This document shows, one piece after another, positions 8,002 to 15,917 of a DNA stretch of 54,589 nt (position 1 is its first letter; the number at the start of each line of letters is the position of its first letter). The stretch lies in NCBI RefSeq assembly GCF_030063415.1, contig NZ_JASITA010000046.1:1-54589 (forward strand), given 5' to 3'. Made by a program: the position numbers and the translations under genes. The notes under the pieces were generated by a model. The model was not told where the DNA came from. It saw only the letters and a list, made by a program, of their open reading frames with translations, and did no database searches. The DNA is from Streptomyces sp. H27-C3 (GTDB lineage Bacteria > Actinomycetota > Actinomycetes > Streptomycetales > Streptomycetaceae).

Positions 8002-9372
8002 ATGGCCAGCAGATCCGGCAATGCACACCTGGAGCTGTGGATCGCGGCGACGGGCCTGTCCCACGGAGAGATCGCCCGGCGCATCGCCGCTGCGGCCAAA
8101 GCCCGAGGTCACCGCCAGATCGCACCCGACGCAACCCGCGTTCGCCGCTGGATCGACGGCGAGAAGCCCCGCCCGCCGGTGCCCGCCCTGCTCGCGGAAG
8201 TTCTCTCCGACATGGTCGGGCAGCCGCTCACTCCCGGTGATCTCGGACTGACGGCCGCCGGTCCGGAGCTGGATAGCATCCAGCTCCCGCTGCTGACCGA
8301 GGCAGCCGCCCAGGCCCTGGCCGGATGGACGCAGATGGACCTGTTCATGAACCGCCGCGACACCCTCAAGCTCGCCCTCGGCGCCCCGCTGATCCTCGCC
8401 GCCGAGCGGATGCTCGGCTCCACCGCCCGAGCCCTGAACACCCGGGCGAAGGGCTTCGACGCGGACACCGTGACCGCACTGGAAGAGGTGACCGCCTTCT
8501 TCACCCAGGCCGACGCCTCCAAGGGCGGCGGCCTGTACCGCTCGGCGATCGTCGCCCAGCTCGCCGAGGTCGCCCGCCGCATCCAGGACGGCATCCCGCC
8601 GTCCCTGAAGACCCGGGTCTTCGCGGCGACCGCCGACCTGGCGGCCCTGGCCGGGTGGGTCAGCCACGACGCAGGCCGATACCCCGTGGCACAACGGTTC
8701 TGGAGTTACGGGATTTATGCCGCGAGTGAGGCCGGGCAGCGGGATCGCGGGGTGGAGATCGTCACCCGCATGTCGCACCAGATGATCTACCTAGGCCATC
8801 CGGCCGACGCCCTCGGTCTCCTCGGCGTCGCCGCGAAGAAGGCGAAGATGCCCGCGACCCGGGCGCTGGTCGCCTCGCAGACCGGCCGGGTGCACGCGGC
8901 CCTCGGCAACGGACACCGCGCACAGACGCACCTCGGCGTGGCCGACGAGCTCCTGGCGGAGGGGCTCTGCGACGACGTCCCCGACTGGGTGGCGTACTTC
9001 GACGCGGCCGAGCACTCAGGCGCCCGCGCGGTCTCAGCCCGTGACCTTGCCGGACTCGGCCGCGACCGCCGGCCCGCGAGCATCCACTTCCAGGACGCGC
9101 TCGCCCTGCGCAAGCCCGGGTTCGACCGGGTGAAGGTCATGGACCGCGTCGGCCTGGCCGCCGCCCTGTTCGACGAGGGCGAAGCCGAGCGCGGCGCCGC
9201 CGCGGCCCACCAGGCGCTCGACGACGCCGCCCGCCTCGACTCCACCCTCGTGGCCTCCCGGCTCAACTCACTGCTGGACGCCGCCCGCCCGTACGAGACC
9301 ACCGCGGTCGACGACGTACGCACGCGGGCGCGGGATCTCGCCGCCGCCCGGCCGACCACGATCGCCGCCTGA
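8002..9372 (+). CDS. Helix-turn-helix regulator, graspetide-associated (TPR-like C-terminus)
   Basis: A 456-aa protein read divergently from the precursor. The likely start is ATG 8002; an in-frame GTG at 7951 lies inside the inverted repeat. Residues 10-75 form a HTH-like segment (GLSHGEIARRIAAAA ... ATRVRRWIDGEKPRPP). A hydrophobic stretch at about 120-135 (RRDTLKLALGAPLILAAERML) resembles a signal sequence but is internal. The remainder is helical and repeat-like, as in the TPR sensor parts of Streptomyces regulators. Likely role: pathway-specific control of the cluster (inference from position). Confidence 0.7.
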   Translation: MASRSGNAHLELWIAATGLSHGEIARRIAAAAKARGHRQIAPDATRVRRWIDGEKPRPPVPALLAEVLSDMVGQPLTPGDLGLTAAGPELDSIQLPLLTEAAAQALAGWTQMDLFMNRRDTLKLALGAPLILAAERMLGSTARALNTRAKGFDADTVTALEEVTAFFTQADASKGGGLYRSAIVAQLAEVARRIQDGIPPSLKTRVFAATADLAALAGWVSHDAGRYPVAQRFWSYGIYAASEAGQRDRGVEIVTRMSHQMIYLGHPADALGLLGVAAKKAKMPATRALVASQTGRVHAALGNGHRAQTHLGVADELLAEGLCDDVPDWVAYFDAAEHSGARAVSARDLAGLGRDRRPASIHFQDALALRKPGFDRVKVMDRVGLAAALFDEGEAERGAAAAHQALDDAARLDSTLVASRLNSLLDAARPYETTAVDDVRTRARDLAAARPTTIAA

Positions 9373-9384
9373 GACCATCGAGGC

Positions 9385-9675
9385 ATGGGCAAGCACTCCC
9401 GACCCGGACCACCCAACCAGCCGTCCCGCGCGGTGCCGCCGGTCGCTGCCGACGACCCGCTCGCCGCGTACAACAAGCGGCGACGCCCGCCGATGGACAT
9501 CTGGCGCAAGCACCGGCCGCTGCACGGCGGCGGCAGCCACGTGCAGCCCGACGAGGCACGGGCCCTGATCACCTGGAACGGCTTCTCATACGAGATGACG
9601 GGCACCGCGCCGACCCTGGCTGCCGCACAGCAGTGGGTGACCGAATCCCCAGGTACCGAGACCGCAGACGAGTAG
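9385..9675 (+). CDS. Small basic protein, DUF6087-like
   Basis: A 96-aa protein starting 12 bp after the regulator, so probably co-transcribed. It has a basic Pro-rich N-terminus (MGKHSRPGPP), a RRRPPMDIWRKHRPLHGG motif at 32-49 and a short hydrophobic/aromatic core. This pattern recalls DUF6087 proteins of Streptomyces, often found beside regulators; the assignment is from memory. Function unknown. Confidence 0.55.
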   Translation: MGKHSRPGPPNQPSRAVPPVAADDPLAAYNKRRRPPMDIWRKHRPLHGGGSHVQPDEARALITWNGFSYEMTGTAPTLAAAQQWVTESPGTETADE

Positions 9676-9731
9676 ACGCCACTGCACAGGCCCCACGACG
9701 GCAGCTGTAGCGTCAGCCGTCGAACTGATCT

Positions 9732-9772
9732 CCGGGGCGGGAAGGCAAAGGCTGTGACGGTCCCCGCCCCGG
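9732..9772. terminator. Hairpin between convergent genes
   Basis: CCGGGGCGGG (9732-9741) pairs perfectly with CCCGCCCCGG (9763-9772). It lies between a plus gene ending at 9675 and a minus gene ending at 9775, so it can serve both. There is no U-tract, as is usual in Streptomyces. Confidence 0.6.
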
Positions 9773-9774
9773 CT

Positions 9775-10086
9775 CTACTCCGCAGCGGCCTGGAGAGCCT
9801 GCCGGAGCTGGTCCAGGGTGGGAACGCCCGCGAGGCCGCCCGGAGTCCGGTACGCCCGGCAGGTGAGCCCGGGTACGCGGCCGGGCTCGGCGAACGGATC
9901 GCGCCCGTCGAAGAGGATGGTCGGTGAGCCGGTGAAGCCGAGCCGCTCGGCCTCGGCCTGGTCGGCGACGACGCGGATGGCGAGACCGGTGTTACCCCGC
10001 CCGGTGCAGTCCAGCACCAGCCGCAACCGCTCAGCCGCGGGCCGCCCGTTCGGGCAGTCGGGCACGACCAGGATCTCGATCTCCAT
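9775..10086 (-). CDS. Thioredoxin-like small protein
   Basis: About 103 aa from ATG 10086; GGAGG sits very close upstream, and ATG 10104 is an alternative. The fold signature is short: MEIEILVVPDCPN at the start, then GFTGSPTILFDGRDPF with the cis-Pro motif SPT, then a Cys in GLTCRAY. It resembles the thioredoxin-like proteins found with alkylmercury lyase and other actinobacterial mobile genes. Only one cysteine (PDC) occupies the usual active-site region, so redox activity is doubtful. It is a passenger of the transposon with no obvious link to the peptide cluster. Confidence 0.6.
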   Translation of the reverse strand: MEIEILVVPDCPNGRPAAERLRLVLDCTGRGNTGLAIRVVADQAEAERLGFTGSPTILFDGRDPFAEPGRVPGLTCRAYRTPGGLAGVPTLDQLRQALQAAAE

Positions 10087-10300
10087 GCCTCCAGCGTCGC
10101 TCATCGCTCCGTACGGTCCGAAAGGGCCGACCTCGCCGGCCGCCCGGACGCCGAGCAGTGCGGCGCCGCCCTTCGTTCGGTGATAGCTGGAGAACATCGC
10201 ACCACCGTACGACGGCGGCGCGGACTTCCGGCCGAGTCTCATGCGAAGTTGCCCGCGACGCGCATCGTGTCTGTCCGTAGCCGCTGTAACGCAGTGTCAT

Positions 10301-10335
10301 TCTCACAAATGACCATCTGTGAGAGTTCTGAGAAC
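10301..10335. promoter_or_regulatory. Two adjacent palindromes upstream of the resolvase (candidate res site)
   Basis: TCTCACA-N10-TGTGAGA (10301-10324) is followed directly by the perfect palindrome GTTCTGAGAAC (10325-10335), about 95 bp before the resolvase ATG. Tn3-family resolvases bind inverted subsites next to their own gene and repress it. A three-subsite arrangement is not obvious by eye, so the call is tentative. Confidence 0.4.
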
Positions 10336-10429
10336 GGCCCCCGAGTGATCACGTTTCCGCAGGTCGCCACTCGCAAAAGTCCCCTCAAAACCCGCACGTT
10401 GTGCGAGGCACTTCTGAGAGACTTCCCGC

Positions 10430-11437
10430 ATGGATCTCACACCCGATCAGGCAGCAATCGCGGTAGAACGTCACGACTGCGCGAAATGTGACGCGCCCGC
10501 CGGCAGCGCCTGCCGCACCCGCGGCGGGAAGACCGCCGCGAAGTACCACACCCCCCGCTTCGTCCTCGTCCCCGCGCTCCGCGAGGAACTGGAGATCCTC
10601 GTCCCCGCCGACCGGCACCCGGGCCGCGCATGGAAGCAGGGCCCAGCGCTCGCGATCGTGCCCGCGCCCCGCACCGAGCAACCGATCAGAATTGGGTACG
10701 CAAGGACGTCCACCGCCCGCCAGGAGCTGGCGAGCCAGCTCGAAGCCCTCCACCGGGCCGAGTGCCACAAGATCTTCAAGGAACAGATCAGCACCCGCGT
10801 CAAGGTGCGGCCCGAGCTGGAGAAGGCGCTCGCGCTGGCCCACCAGTTCAAGGAAGCCGCGCCCCAGACGTCCGTCATCCTCACCGTCCACGAGATGAAA
10901 CGTCTGGCCAGGAACGCGGCCGAACTGATGACCCTGTCCGCCGGGCTCCAGGCCGGCGGCATCCAGCTCGAACTCCTCACCGGCCCGCTCACCGGGATCT
11001 ACGACCCCAACGGCATGGGTGCCATGTTCTTCGCCGTCCTCGCCGTCGGCGCCCAACTCGACCGCAACTACATCCGGGAAAAGACCCTCGAAGGCCAGGT
11101 CATCGCCGCGTCCAAGGGCAACCACGGCGGACGCCCCAAGGTCATCGATGACGACATGCTGACCTTCGCCGTCGCGCTCAAGGACAAAGGCATCCCCGTC
11201 CCCGACATCGCGAAAAAGCTCACCATCAAGGTCGGGAAGAACGCGGGTACGAACCCCTCGGTCGCCTCGCTCTACCGGGCGCTCGCCGAAGCCGAGGCCG
11301 CCTCGGTGGACGACGGCCTGCCGCTGCGGCCCAAGGCCGCCCGTATCCGCCGGCCCGGAGAGCCGCTCACCGCCGAGGAGATCGACCTGCGCGAACGGCT
11401 CCAGGCCCAGCCGCACCCCAACGCCGAGCGGCGGTAG
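10430..11437 (+). CDS. tnpR: Serine recombinase (transposon resolvase) with N-terminal zinc motif
   Basis: A 335-aa protein. The catalytic domain starts at RIGYARTST, with the nucleophile predicted at Ser94. Residues 1-80 hold an extra C17xxC20-x7-C28-x11-H40 putative zinc motif, seen in several Streptomyces recombinases. The C-terminal DNA-binding part is GGRPKVIDDDML ... IPVPDIAKKL ... SVASLYRAL. Its role is to resolve cointegrates at a res site. It lies at the opposite end of the element from the transposase, with the peptide cluster between them, and converges on the next gene with a 14-bp gap. Confidence 0.88.
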   Translation: MDLTPDQAAIAVERHDCAKCDAPAGSACRTRGGKTAAKYHTPRFVLVPALREELEILVPADRHPGRAWKQGPALAIVPAPRTEQPIRIGYARTSTARQELASQLEALHRAECHKIFKEQISTRVKVRPELEKALALAHQFKEAAPQTSVILTVHEMKRLARNAAELMTLSAGLQAGGIQLELLTGPLTGIYDPNGMGAMFFAVLAVGAQLDRNYIREKTLEGQVIAASKGNHGGRPKVIDDDMLTFAVALKDKGIPVPDIAKKLTIKVGKNAGTNPSVASLYRALAEAEAASVDDGLPLRPKAARIRRPGEPLTAEEIDLRERLQAQPHPNAERR

Positions 11438-11451
11438 GGCCCGCCCGCGTG

Positions 11452-11742
11452 CTACCGGCTGAGATCGGGCACGTGGCGTCCGTCGTCCAGACGTACGTAG
11501 CGTCCGGCGGGGTAGTCCGCGTTCAGGGTGAGGTGCGGCCGGCCGGTCCCCATGTCGACGGTCCAGTCCCCGGAGCCACCGGTCAGGATCAGCGGCGGCC
11601 CGTCACCGATCCCGCACTCGGTACTCGGCCCTGTGGGCACCACGACCTCGATCGGTGTCGAGTCGTCCAGCCCCGCGAGGAGAAGGAGGAGACGGCCGAC
11701 AGTCAGCGGCTCCGGCGGCGTGTGCTCATAGCGGTAGACCAT
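11452..11742 (-). CDS. Hypothetical protein, DUF6225-like
   Basis: About 96 aa from ATG 11742. The sequence has EPLTVGRLLLLLAGLDDSTP near the start, then a Gly-rich beta-type core (GIGDGPPLILTGGSG). The TVG-L-x4-LAGL pattern recalls small Streptomyces proteins of the DUF6225 type; the assignment is from memory. It is the last gene before the right repeat. Function unknown. Confidence 0.5.
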   Translation of the reverse strand: MVYRYEHTPPEPLTVGRLLLLLAGLDDSTPIEVVVPTGPSTECGIGDGPPLILTGGSGDWTVDMGTGRPHLTLNADYPAGRYVRLDDGRHVPDLSR

Positions 11743-11906
11743 GGTCAACAGACTCGCAGAGAGGCAGCCACCGAAGGCTTAGCGCATGATCCGACACGGA
11801 TGTTCCGAGACCGCAAGACCATGATCAAGTGCCTAGCGCTAATGGCTGTTCCGTTGGTCCTACCGACGCCAATTGCACCCGCCGCGAAGAGGCGCCTTCG
11901 TTGCGA
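11743..11906. other. Non-coding stretch inside the right end of the transposon
   Basis: About 160 bp without a supported gene. It contains the palindrome TAGCGCTA and presumably the promoter of the minus-strand gene at 11742. It is less GC-rich than its surroundings. Confidence 0.4.
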
Positions 11907-11959
11907 AAGCTACTGGCGGGTTACTTGTCACCTGGTTCGCCGTTCGTTAACGGCACCCC
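11907..11959 (-). repeat. Right terminal inverted repeat of the 11.4-kb Tn3 element
   Basis: Reverse complement of the repeat at 573-625 with one mismatch. The outer end CCCC lies at 11956-11959 and is followed by the duplicated target GGGTT at 11960-11964. Confidence 0.95.
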
Positions 11960-11985
11960 GGGTTGAGTCTCGGGTAGACGGAGTT

Positions 11986-12453
11986 TCAGGCCGCGTTGCG
12001 CTGGCGGGCCTTGTAGTCGCGGTGGTACTCGCGCTTGGCGGTCTTGCACGGCTCGCAGGGGTCCTCGAACCGGCGAAGGTGGCGGTGGTAGGCGGCGAGG
12101 GTGCCGCAGGGCTGCAGCTCCCGGCCGCCCTGGCGCTGGCGCCGCTCGGCGGAGTGCAGCCGGCACGCCTCGCGGCACGCGGGGCAGGCCCGTTCGTCGG
12201 ACCGCAGGTGCCGCTTGTAGCCCGCGATGGTGCCGTGCGGCCAGTCGCTTCGGTCGCTGGCCGGGGTCTGCGTTTCGACCGGCGGGTGCAGCTTCTGCTC
12301 GGCGACCTTCAGGAGCGTGGCGGCCTGCCGGGTGGAGAGCGGCAGGTGCATGCGCTGGGCGGCGAACAGCATCGCTTCCACGGCCTGCGCCCGGGCGGGC
12401 GGCTCGGGCCGCTCCTCGTCGGTCGGCCTGCGCGGCAGTTGCGCGACCTTCAT
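11986..12453 (-). CDS. Protein with two HGT/CxxC modules
   Basis: A 155-aa protein, one base after the stop of the gene before it. Two copies of a small module are visible: HGTIAGYKRHLRSDERACPAC near 74-94 and CGTLAAYHRHLRRFEDPCEPC near 116-136, each followed by a basic helix. Related modules occur in WhiB-associated and actinophage proteins and may bind zinc and DNA. The first 60 residues include a helical stretch (LSTRQAATLLKVAEQKL). The transposon right end lies 26 bp downstream. Specific function unknown. Confidence 0.6.
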   Translation of the reverse strand: MKVAQLPRRPTDEERPEPPARAQAVEAMLFAAQRMHLPLSTRQAATLLKVAEQKLHPPVETQTPASDRSDWPHGTIAGYKRHLRSDERACPACREACRLHSAERRQRQGGRELQPCGTLAAYHRHLRRFEDPCEPCKTAKREYHRDYKARQRNAA

Positions 12454-12454
12454 G

Positions 12455-13111
12455 TCAGATCACCTCGCCGGGGCTGTGGCCGGACTCCGTGCGGAGCTGC
12501 TGGAGCTGCTGTTCGGTGCGCTGCTTGCGGGCGGCCAGCGCGTTGTACGCGTCGACCGTCTCGGCGAGCAGGCGGCGCAGGAGGGTCGTCTCGTCGAGGA
12601 GGTACTCCAGGTCCTGGGGGGCGTGGCCCATGAGGCGGGCGTTCGCGCGCTCGAGGTCCTCGTCCGGGTCCGAGCCCTCGTCCCAGGTCTCCAGGTCGAC
12701 CTCGTGCAGGAGATCGCCGTCCGTCCAGGAGAAGGGCGTGGACCAGCCGGTGATGGTGCCCGACTCGTCGCGTACGACGTGCTCGAGGGCTCCTTCGCGC
12801 CACACCTGCAGCCGTCCCTCGCAGTCCGAGACGAACCACGGCCCCTCGCTCGCCGCGTCGAGGCGCTCGCGGATCGCCTGCTCCCGCAGGGCGGGCGCGG
12901 CCGCCGGGGCGGCGGCCTCGAGCGCGGTGAACGGCGTCAGCGCGGCGGCCACTTCGTCGGGGGTGAGGAGGAAGTCCTCGTCCGCCGCGTTCTGGGCGAG
13001 GCCGGCCACGTCGGCCAGGACGCGCTGCGCCACGGCGTACCGGCGGCCGGTGTCCGTCAGCAGGTCGGTCGTCGGTTCGGCGGGCTGCGTCGAGGGCGAG
13101 GTGTGCGTCAT
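12455..13111 (-). CDS. Hypothetical protein, Ead/Ea22-like
   Basis: A 218-aa acidic protein. RERLDAASEGPWFVS near 81-95, the later NARLMGHAPQDLEYLLDETT and a long C-terminal helix resemble Ead/Ea22-like proteins of phages and plasmids, whose role is unknown. It lies directly upstream of the HGT-module gene and downstream of the hairpin at 13135-13162. Confidence 0.5.
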   Translation of the reverse strand: MTHTSPSTQPAEPTTDLLTDTGRRYAVAQRVLADVAGLAQNAADEDFLLTPDEVAAALTPFTALEAAAPAAAPALREQAIRERLDAASEGPWFVSDCEGRLQVWREGALEHVVRDESGTITGWSTPFSWTDGDLLHEVDLETWDEGSDPDEDLERANARLMGHAPQDLEYLLDETTLLRRLLAETVDAYNALAARKQRTEQQLQQLRTESGHSPGEVI

Positions 13112-13134
13112 GGGCGAGTGCCTTCCGGGAGGAG

Positions 13135-13162
13135 CGGCCGGGCCCGGGTAGGGGCCCGGCCG
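13135..13162 (-). terminator. Hairpin terminator
   Basis: CGGCCGGGCCC and GGGCCCGGCCG form a perfect 11-bp stem around a 6-nt loop. It lies 17 bp beyond the stop of the minus-strand gene at 13179-13643 and before the next start at 13111. Confidence 0.6.
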
Positions 13163-13178
13163 GGTGGGTGGGGCGCGG

Positions 13179-13643
13179 TCAGAACGGCGGGTCTTCGGCG
13201 CAGCCGCCGCTGAAGTCGACGAGCCCGTACTGCTCGATGCGCTCGTTGATGCGGCGGCGGAAGCGGGTCACGGCCCGCTCGGAGATGCGCTCGAAGCGCG
13301 GGCAGTCGGGGTGGCGGCAGTCGCCGCACCACATCTCGAGGTCGTCGCCGGTTCCGATGATCATCGGGCGCGTGTGGTAGCCGAAGGTCTCGGCGGCCAG
13401 GGCCTGCTGGCGGCGGGCGGCGCGGCGGGCGGACATCCGCTCGAGGCGCTGCCGGTCGGTCGGCGGGGTCCAGGGGTGCGTCCCGGCCAGCGGGTGCCAC
13501 CGGTCCTCGCGGTGCTCGCGGGCGGCGACGTCGCACCAGCCGCACCCGTCGGGGTCCGGCATGGCCGGCCGTCCGGGGTCGATGTACCGGTGCAGCCCGC
13601 TCTCCCGGTCTCGGATCATGAAGCCGGGGATTTCGGTGCTCAT
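13179..13643 (-). CDS. Hypothetical Cys-rich protein
   Basis: A 154-aa protein from ATG 13643. It has paired cysteines CGWC (near 34) and CGDCRHPDC (near 110), suggesting a zinc site, followed by an Arg-rich helix (RFRRRINERIEQYG). The family is not recognised. It is flanked by hairpins on both sides, so it may form its own transcription unit. Confidence 0.6.
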   Translation of the reverse strand: MSTEIPGFMIRDRESGLHRYIDPGRPAMPDPDGCGWCDVAAREHREDRWHPLAGTHPWTPPTDRQRLERMSARRAARRQQALAAETFGYHTRPMIIGTGDDLEMWCGDCRHPDCPRFERISERAVTRFRRRINERIEQYGLVDFSGGCAEDPPF

Positions 13644-13672
13644 GGGGTCGGGTGCTCCGTTCGGGGCGTGGT

Positions 13673-13705
13673 CCGGGGGCCGGGCGCGTGGCGTCCGGCC
13701 CCCGG
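13673..13705 (-). terminator. Hairpin terminator
   Basis: CCGGGGGCCGG (13673-13683) and CCGGCCCCCGG (13695-13705) form a perfect 11-bp stem just after the stop of the gene at 13710-14129. Confidence 0.6.
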
Positions 13706-13709
13706 GTTG

Positions 13710-14129
13710 TCACAGCTGGCGATCGATGGGCAGCAGGAGGACCGTCAGGCCCAGCGGGTTGACGGCGGTGGTCGGCCGGTCCGCGCCGAGGACCTCGGCC
13801 AGCGCCTCCTGGAGGCTCTGGTCGGCGACCTGCATCGTGTTCTGGCCGCTGAGGTCGAGCCGTCCGAGGGTCAGGTAGAAGCGCAGCAGGAGCTTGATCG
13901 CGTTGCGGGTGTCGACCGTGGTGGGCGGGTTGACCCCGGCGCGGGCGGCGGCGGCCGCCATGTCGGCCTGGGTGAGCCGATTGATGAGGCTGAGGTTGAG
14001 GTCGGTGCCGAACTCGCCGAAGAGCTCGAAGGCGACGGCGGTGGCCTTGCGGATTTGGTTGTGGCGCTTGCAGGTCGGGCCGGGGGTGCCCTTGCCGTAG
14101 ACAGATCGGGCGTCGGAAAGAGTCGCCAT
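13710..14129 (-). CDS. Hypothetical protein
   Basis: A 139-aa helical protein from ATG 14129. It has KRHNQIRKATAVAFELFGEFG early on and a Leu-rich segment (AIKLLLRFYLTLGRLDL). No family is recognised. Hairpins lie both downstream (13673-13705) and upstream (14203-14224). Confidence 0.55.
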   Translation of the reverse strand: MATLSDARSVYGKGTPGPTCKRHNQIRKATAVAFELFGEFGTDLNLSLINRLTQADMAAAAARAGVNPPTTVDTRNAIKLLLRFYLTLGRLDLSGQNTMQVADQSLQEALAEVLGADRPTTAVNPLGLTVLLLPIDRQL

Positions 14130-14202
14130 GGCGGGGTTCTCCTTGCTGGTGGGGCGGTTGGGGTGCCGAAAGGAAGCCGGTGCGTGGGGAGCGGGTCCCG
14201 GG

Positions 14203-14224
14203 GGCCGGGCCCGTAGGCCCGGCC
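14203..14224 (-). terminator. Hairpin terminator
   Basis: GGCCGGGCC-CGTA-GGCCCGGCC, a perfect 9-bp stem 9 bp after the stop of the gene at 14233-14490. Confidence 0.6.
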
Positions 14225-14232
14225 TCGGGGGG

Positions 14233-14490
14233 TCAGCCCACCGGGGTGGCGGTGACCTTGTAGTCCGTGGCCCGGATCCGGGCCGCCGCCGTCCGCGCGT
14301 TCTGGGCGCTGACTCCGGTGAACCTCTTGGCGTTGGTCAGGAGGACCGTGCGCTGCTGCTCGGCGTCCTCGGTGGCCAGGCCCCGCAGTTCCTTCTCGGT
14401 GGCCGTGCGCTGGTCGTCGGGGACCAGGTAGCGGACCGCCGTGGGGACCGTGTAGCCGTTGGTGTCGGTGAGTCGGATCTCGTAGGGCAT
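14233..14490 (-). CDS. Small hypothetical protein under promoter P1
   Basis: An 85-aa protein. GAGGAG lies 7 nt before ATG 14490. It has a short beta-type N-terminus (MPYEIRLTDTNGYTVPTAVRYLVP) and a Thr/Ala-rich helical C-terminus. With promoter P1 upstream and a hairpin downstream, it forms a one-gene transcription unit. No family is recognised. Confidence 0.6.
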   Translation of the reverse strand: MPYEIRLTDTNGYTVPTAVRYLVPDDQRTATEKELRGLATEDAEQQRTVLLTNAKRFTGVSAQNARTAAARIRATDYKVTATPVG

Positions 14491-14513
14491 GGCCTGCTCC
14501 TCGTTGTTCGCGT

Positions 14514-14563
14514 GGCTCTCTGTCGGCACTGAAGACATTACGCGAAACCCAATACACAGGCAA
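14514..14563 (-). promoter_or_regulatory. Promoter P1 of a conserved family, with conserved leader start
   Basis: On the minus strand: -35 TTGCCT (14563-14558), a 17-bp spacer GTGTATTGGGTTTCGCG, -10 TAATGT (14540-14535), six bases, then TGCCGACAGAGAGCC (14528-14514). The spacer and the start of the transcript are shared with P2 and P3, far beyond what a sigma factor needs. It drives the 85-aa gene. Confidence 0.8.
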
Positions 14564-14609
14564 TAGAAACGAGGGGGGCGGCCATCTTTCCGGGGCCAAT
14601 AACCCCTGA

Positions 14610-15566
14610 TCAGGCGGGCGTTGCAGGGGGCTCGGGGAGGGCGTAGCCGGTATCTCCGGTCTCGCAGAAGAACGCGTCGTCGTGGCGCACCCCGCGCGGC
14701 CACAGCCCCTCGCAGGGCCGGTTGTCCATGACCACGCAGCCGCCCTCCTCGAGCATCAGGCGGAACCACGCCGTGCCCCGCTCGCCGTACGGCACGTCCC
14801 GGTGGGCGGCATCGGGCAGGACGGCACCAGTGTGCGAGGCGATGCTGCCGGGGACGGGGCGGCCGGCGTCGTCGAAGACGGTGCCCAGCGTGCCGATGAC
14901 GACCGGGCCGATGCAGGCCATGCACGGGCAGTGCGCCCGGCACTCCCGGCCCCGCGCGTGCGCCTCGCCGGGGTTCCAGCGCGGCCAGTGCCCGGTGCGC
15001 ACGACCCAGCCCTCCTTGGCCCAGCGCTTCTTGACGCCGGCGCAGGTGCGGCAGGACTTGGGGGCCGCTCCCCCGTGGGCGGCGATCATCCGCTCGTACG
15101 CGGCCCGGGTGTCGGGCATGGTCCAGTACGTGTTCACGCACCCGTAGCCCCAGTCCGGCTTGCCGCCCCGCTCCAGCGGCAGCATCCGCGGGCCGCTGGA
15201 CGCCTCGAGCGCCAGGCCGAGCAGGTCGCCGGCCACGTCCGCGTCGGCCGGCCACGCCCCGCCGGGCACGGCGGCCGCGACGGCGGCCGCCACCTTCTCG
15301 GCCCGCTCGCGGGTGAGGTACTTGAAGCGGGTGGCGCGGCGCCCGTCCGGCGTGGAGACGCCCCAGCACTGGGAGTCCTCCCAGGCCGGGTACTGGCGCA
15401 GGAGCTGCTCCTCGGGCGGCAGCGGGAGGGACCATCCGGTGTGGACGACCAGACCGCCCCGCTGCAGGAAGCCGGTGCCGGGCTTCTTCGGCTGCCCGGC
15501 CGGGAGGGCGGGCGTGAAGGCCACCTCCACCGCCGCAGCGGAGGAGGTGGCCGGCGCGGAGCTCAC
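14610..15566 (-). CDS. Hypothetical Cys-rich protein
   Basis: A 318-aa protein whose GTG start overlaps the TGA of the previous gene (GTGA). It has cysteine clusters CRTC (near 172) and CRAHCPCMAC (near 209), suggesting metal binding, and many Trp and Pro. The N-terminal 100 residues include QLLRQYPAWEDSQCWGVSTP. No family is recognised. It is second in the P2 operon. Confidence 0.55.
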   Translation of the reverse strand: MSSAPATSSAAAVEVAFTPALPAGQPKKPGTGFLQRGGLVVHTGWSLPLPPEEQLLRQYPAWEDSQCWGVSTPDGRRATRFKYLTRERAEKVAAAVAAAVPGGAWPADADVAGDLLGLALEASSGPRMLPLERGGKPDWGYGCVNTYWTMPDTRAAYERMIAAHGGAAPKSCRTCAGVKKRWAKEGWVVRTGHWPRWNPGEAHARGRECRAHCPCMACIGPVVIGTLGTVFDDAGRPVPGSIASHTGAVLPDAAHRDVPYGERGTAWFRLMLEEGGCVVMDNRPCEGLWPRGVRHDDAFFCETGDTGYALPEPPATPA

Positions 15567-15895
15567 GACTCGTCTTCCAGGACGACGGGAACCATCAGGA
15601 CGCTGCGCTTGCCCGGCGCGCCTTCGACGGCGAAGGGCATCAGGCTGTCGGCGGCGCCGAAGACGGCGTTGGCGACGTCCTGGTTGCAGTCCTCCCAGCG
15701 CACCGGCTCGGTGACGGCTCCCACCACGGCGTCGAAGACGTCCTCGTTGGCGGGCGGCTCCAGGCCCAGGGCCTGCGCGACGGCGGCGACCTGGTCGGCG
15801 GACAGCTTCGGGACGTGACCGCCGCGGCGGAACGCCTCGCGGATGAGCAGGGCGGCGTAGTCGGCGGGTCGGCTGGCTTCACTGGGCTGGGACAT
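15563..15895 (-). CDS. Small hypothetical protein under promoter P2
   Basis: A 110-aa acidic protein. GAGGAG lies about 7 nt before ATG 15895. Helical N-terminal half (YAALLIREAFRRGG ... ADQVAAVAQALGLEPPAN). First gene of the operon driven by P2 and coupled to the Cys-rich protein. Function unknown. Confidence 0.6.
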   Translation of the reverse strand: MSQPSEASRPADYAALLIREAFRRGGHVPKLSADQVAAVAQALGLEPPANEDVFDAVVGAVTEPVRWEDCNQDVANAVFGAADSLMPFAVEGAPGKRSVLMVPVVLEDES

Positions 15896-15917
15896 GGGCT
15901 GCTCCTCAAGGGGAGGG

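Larger units (their letters stand above)
573..11959. mobile_element. Tn3-family transposon (11.4 kb) carrying a graspetide cluster
   Basis: The element is bounded by inverted repeats at 573-625 and 11907-11959. Both start with GGGG and match at 52 of 53 positions. The flanks carry the same five bases, GGGTT, at 568-572 and 11960-11964, which is the target duplication size of the Tn3 family. Inside are a DDE transposase (2169-5210), a serine resolvase (10430-11437), a CoiA-like gene, a complete imiditide-type RiPP cluster with a divergent regulator, and three small accessory genes. The near-perfect ends and intact duplication indicate a fairly recent and probably still functional insertion. 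Confidence 0.95.

Noticed and set aside
7581..9675. Shared MGKH in the precursor (50-53) and at the start of the DUF6087-like protein
   Set aside because: Only four residues in different contexts; treated as coincidence.
14610..15566. The Cys-rich 318-aa protein as a known nuclease or zinc enzyme
   Set aside because: The cysteine pairs are suggestive, but no catalytic motif could be matched to a family.
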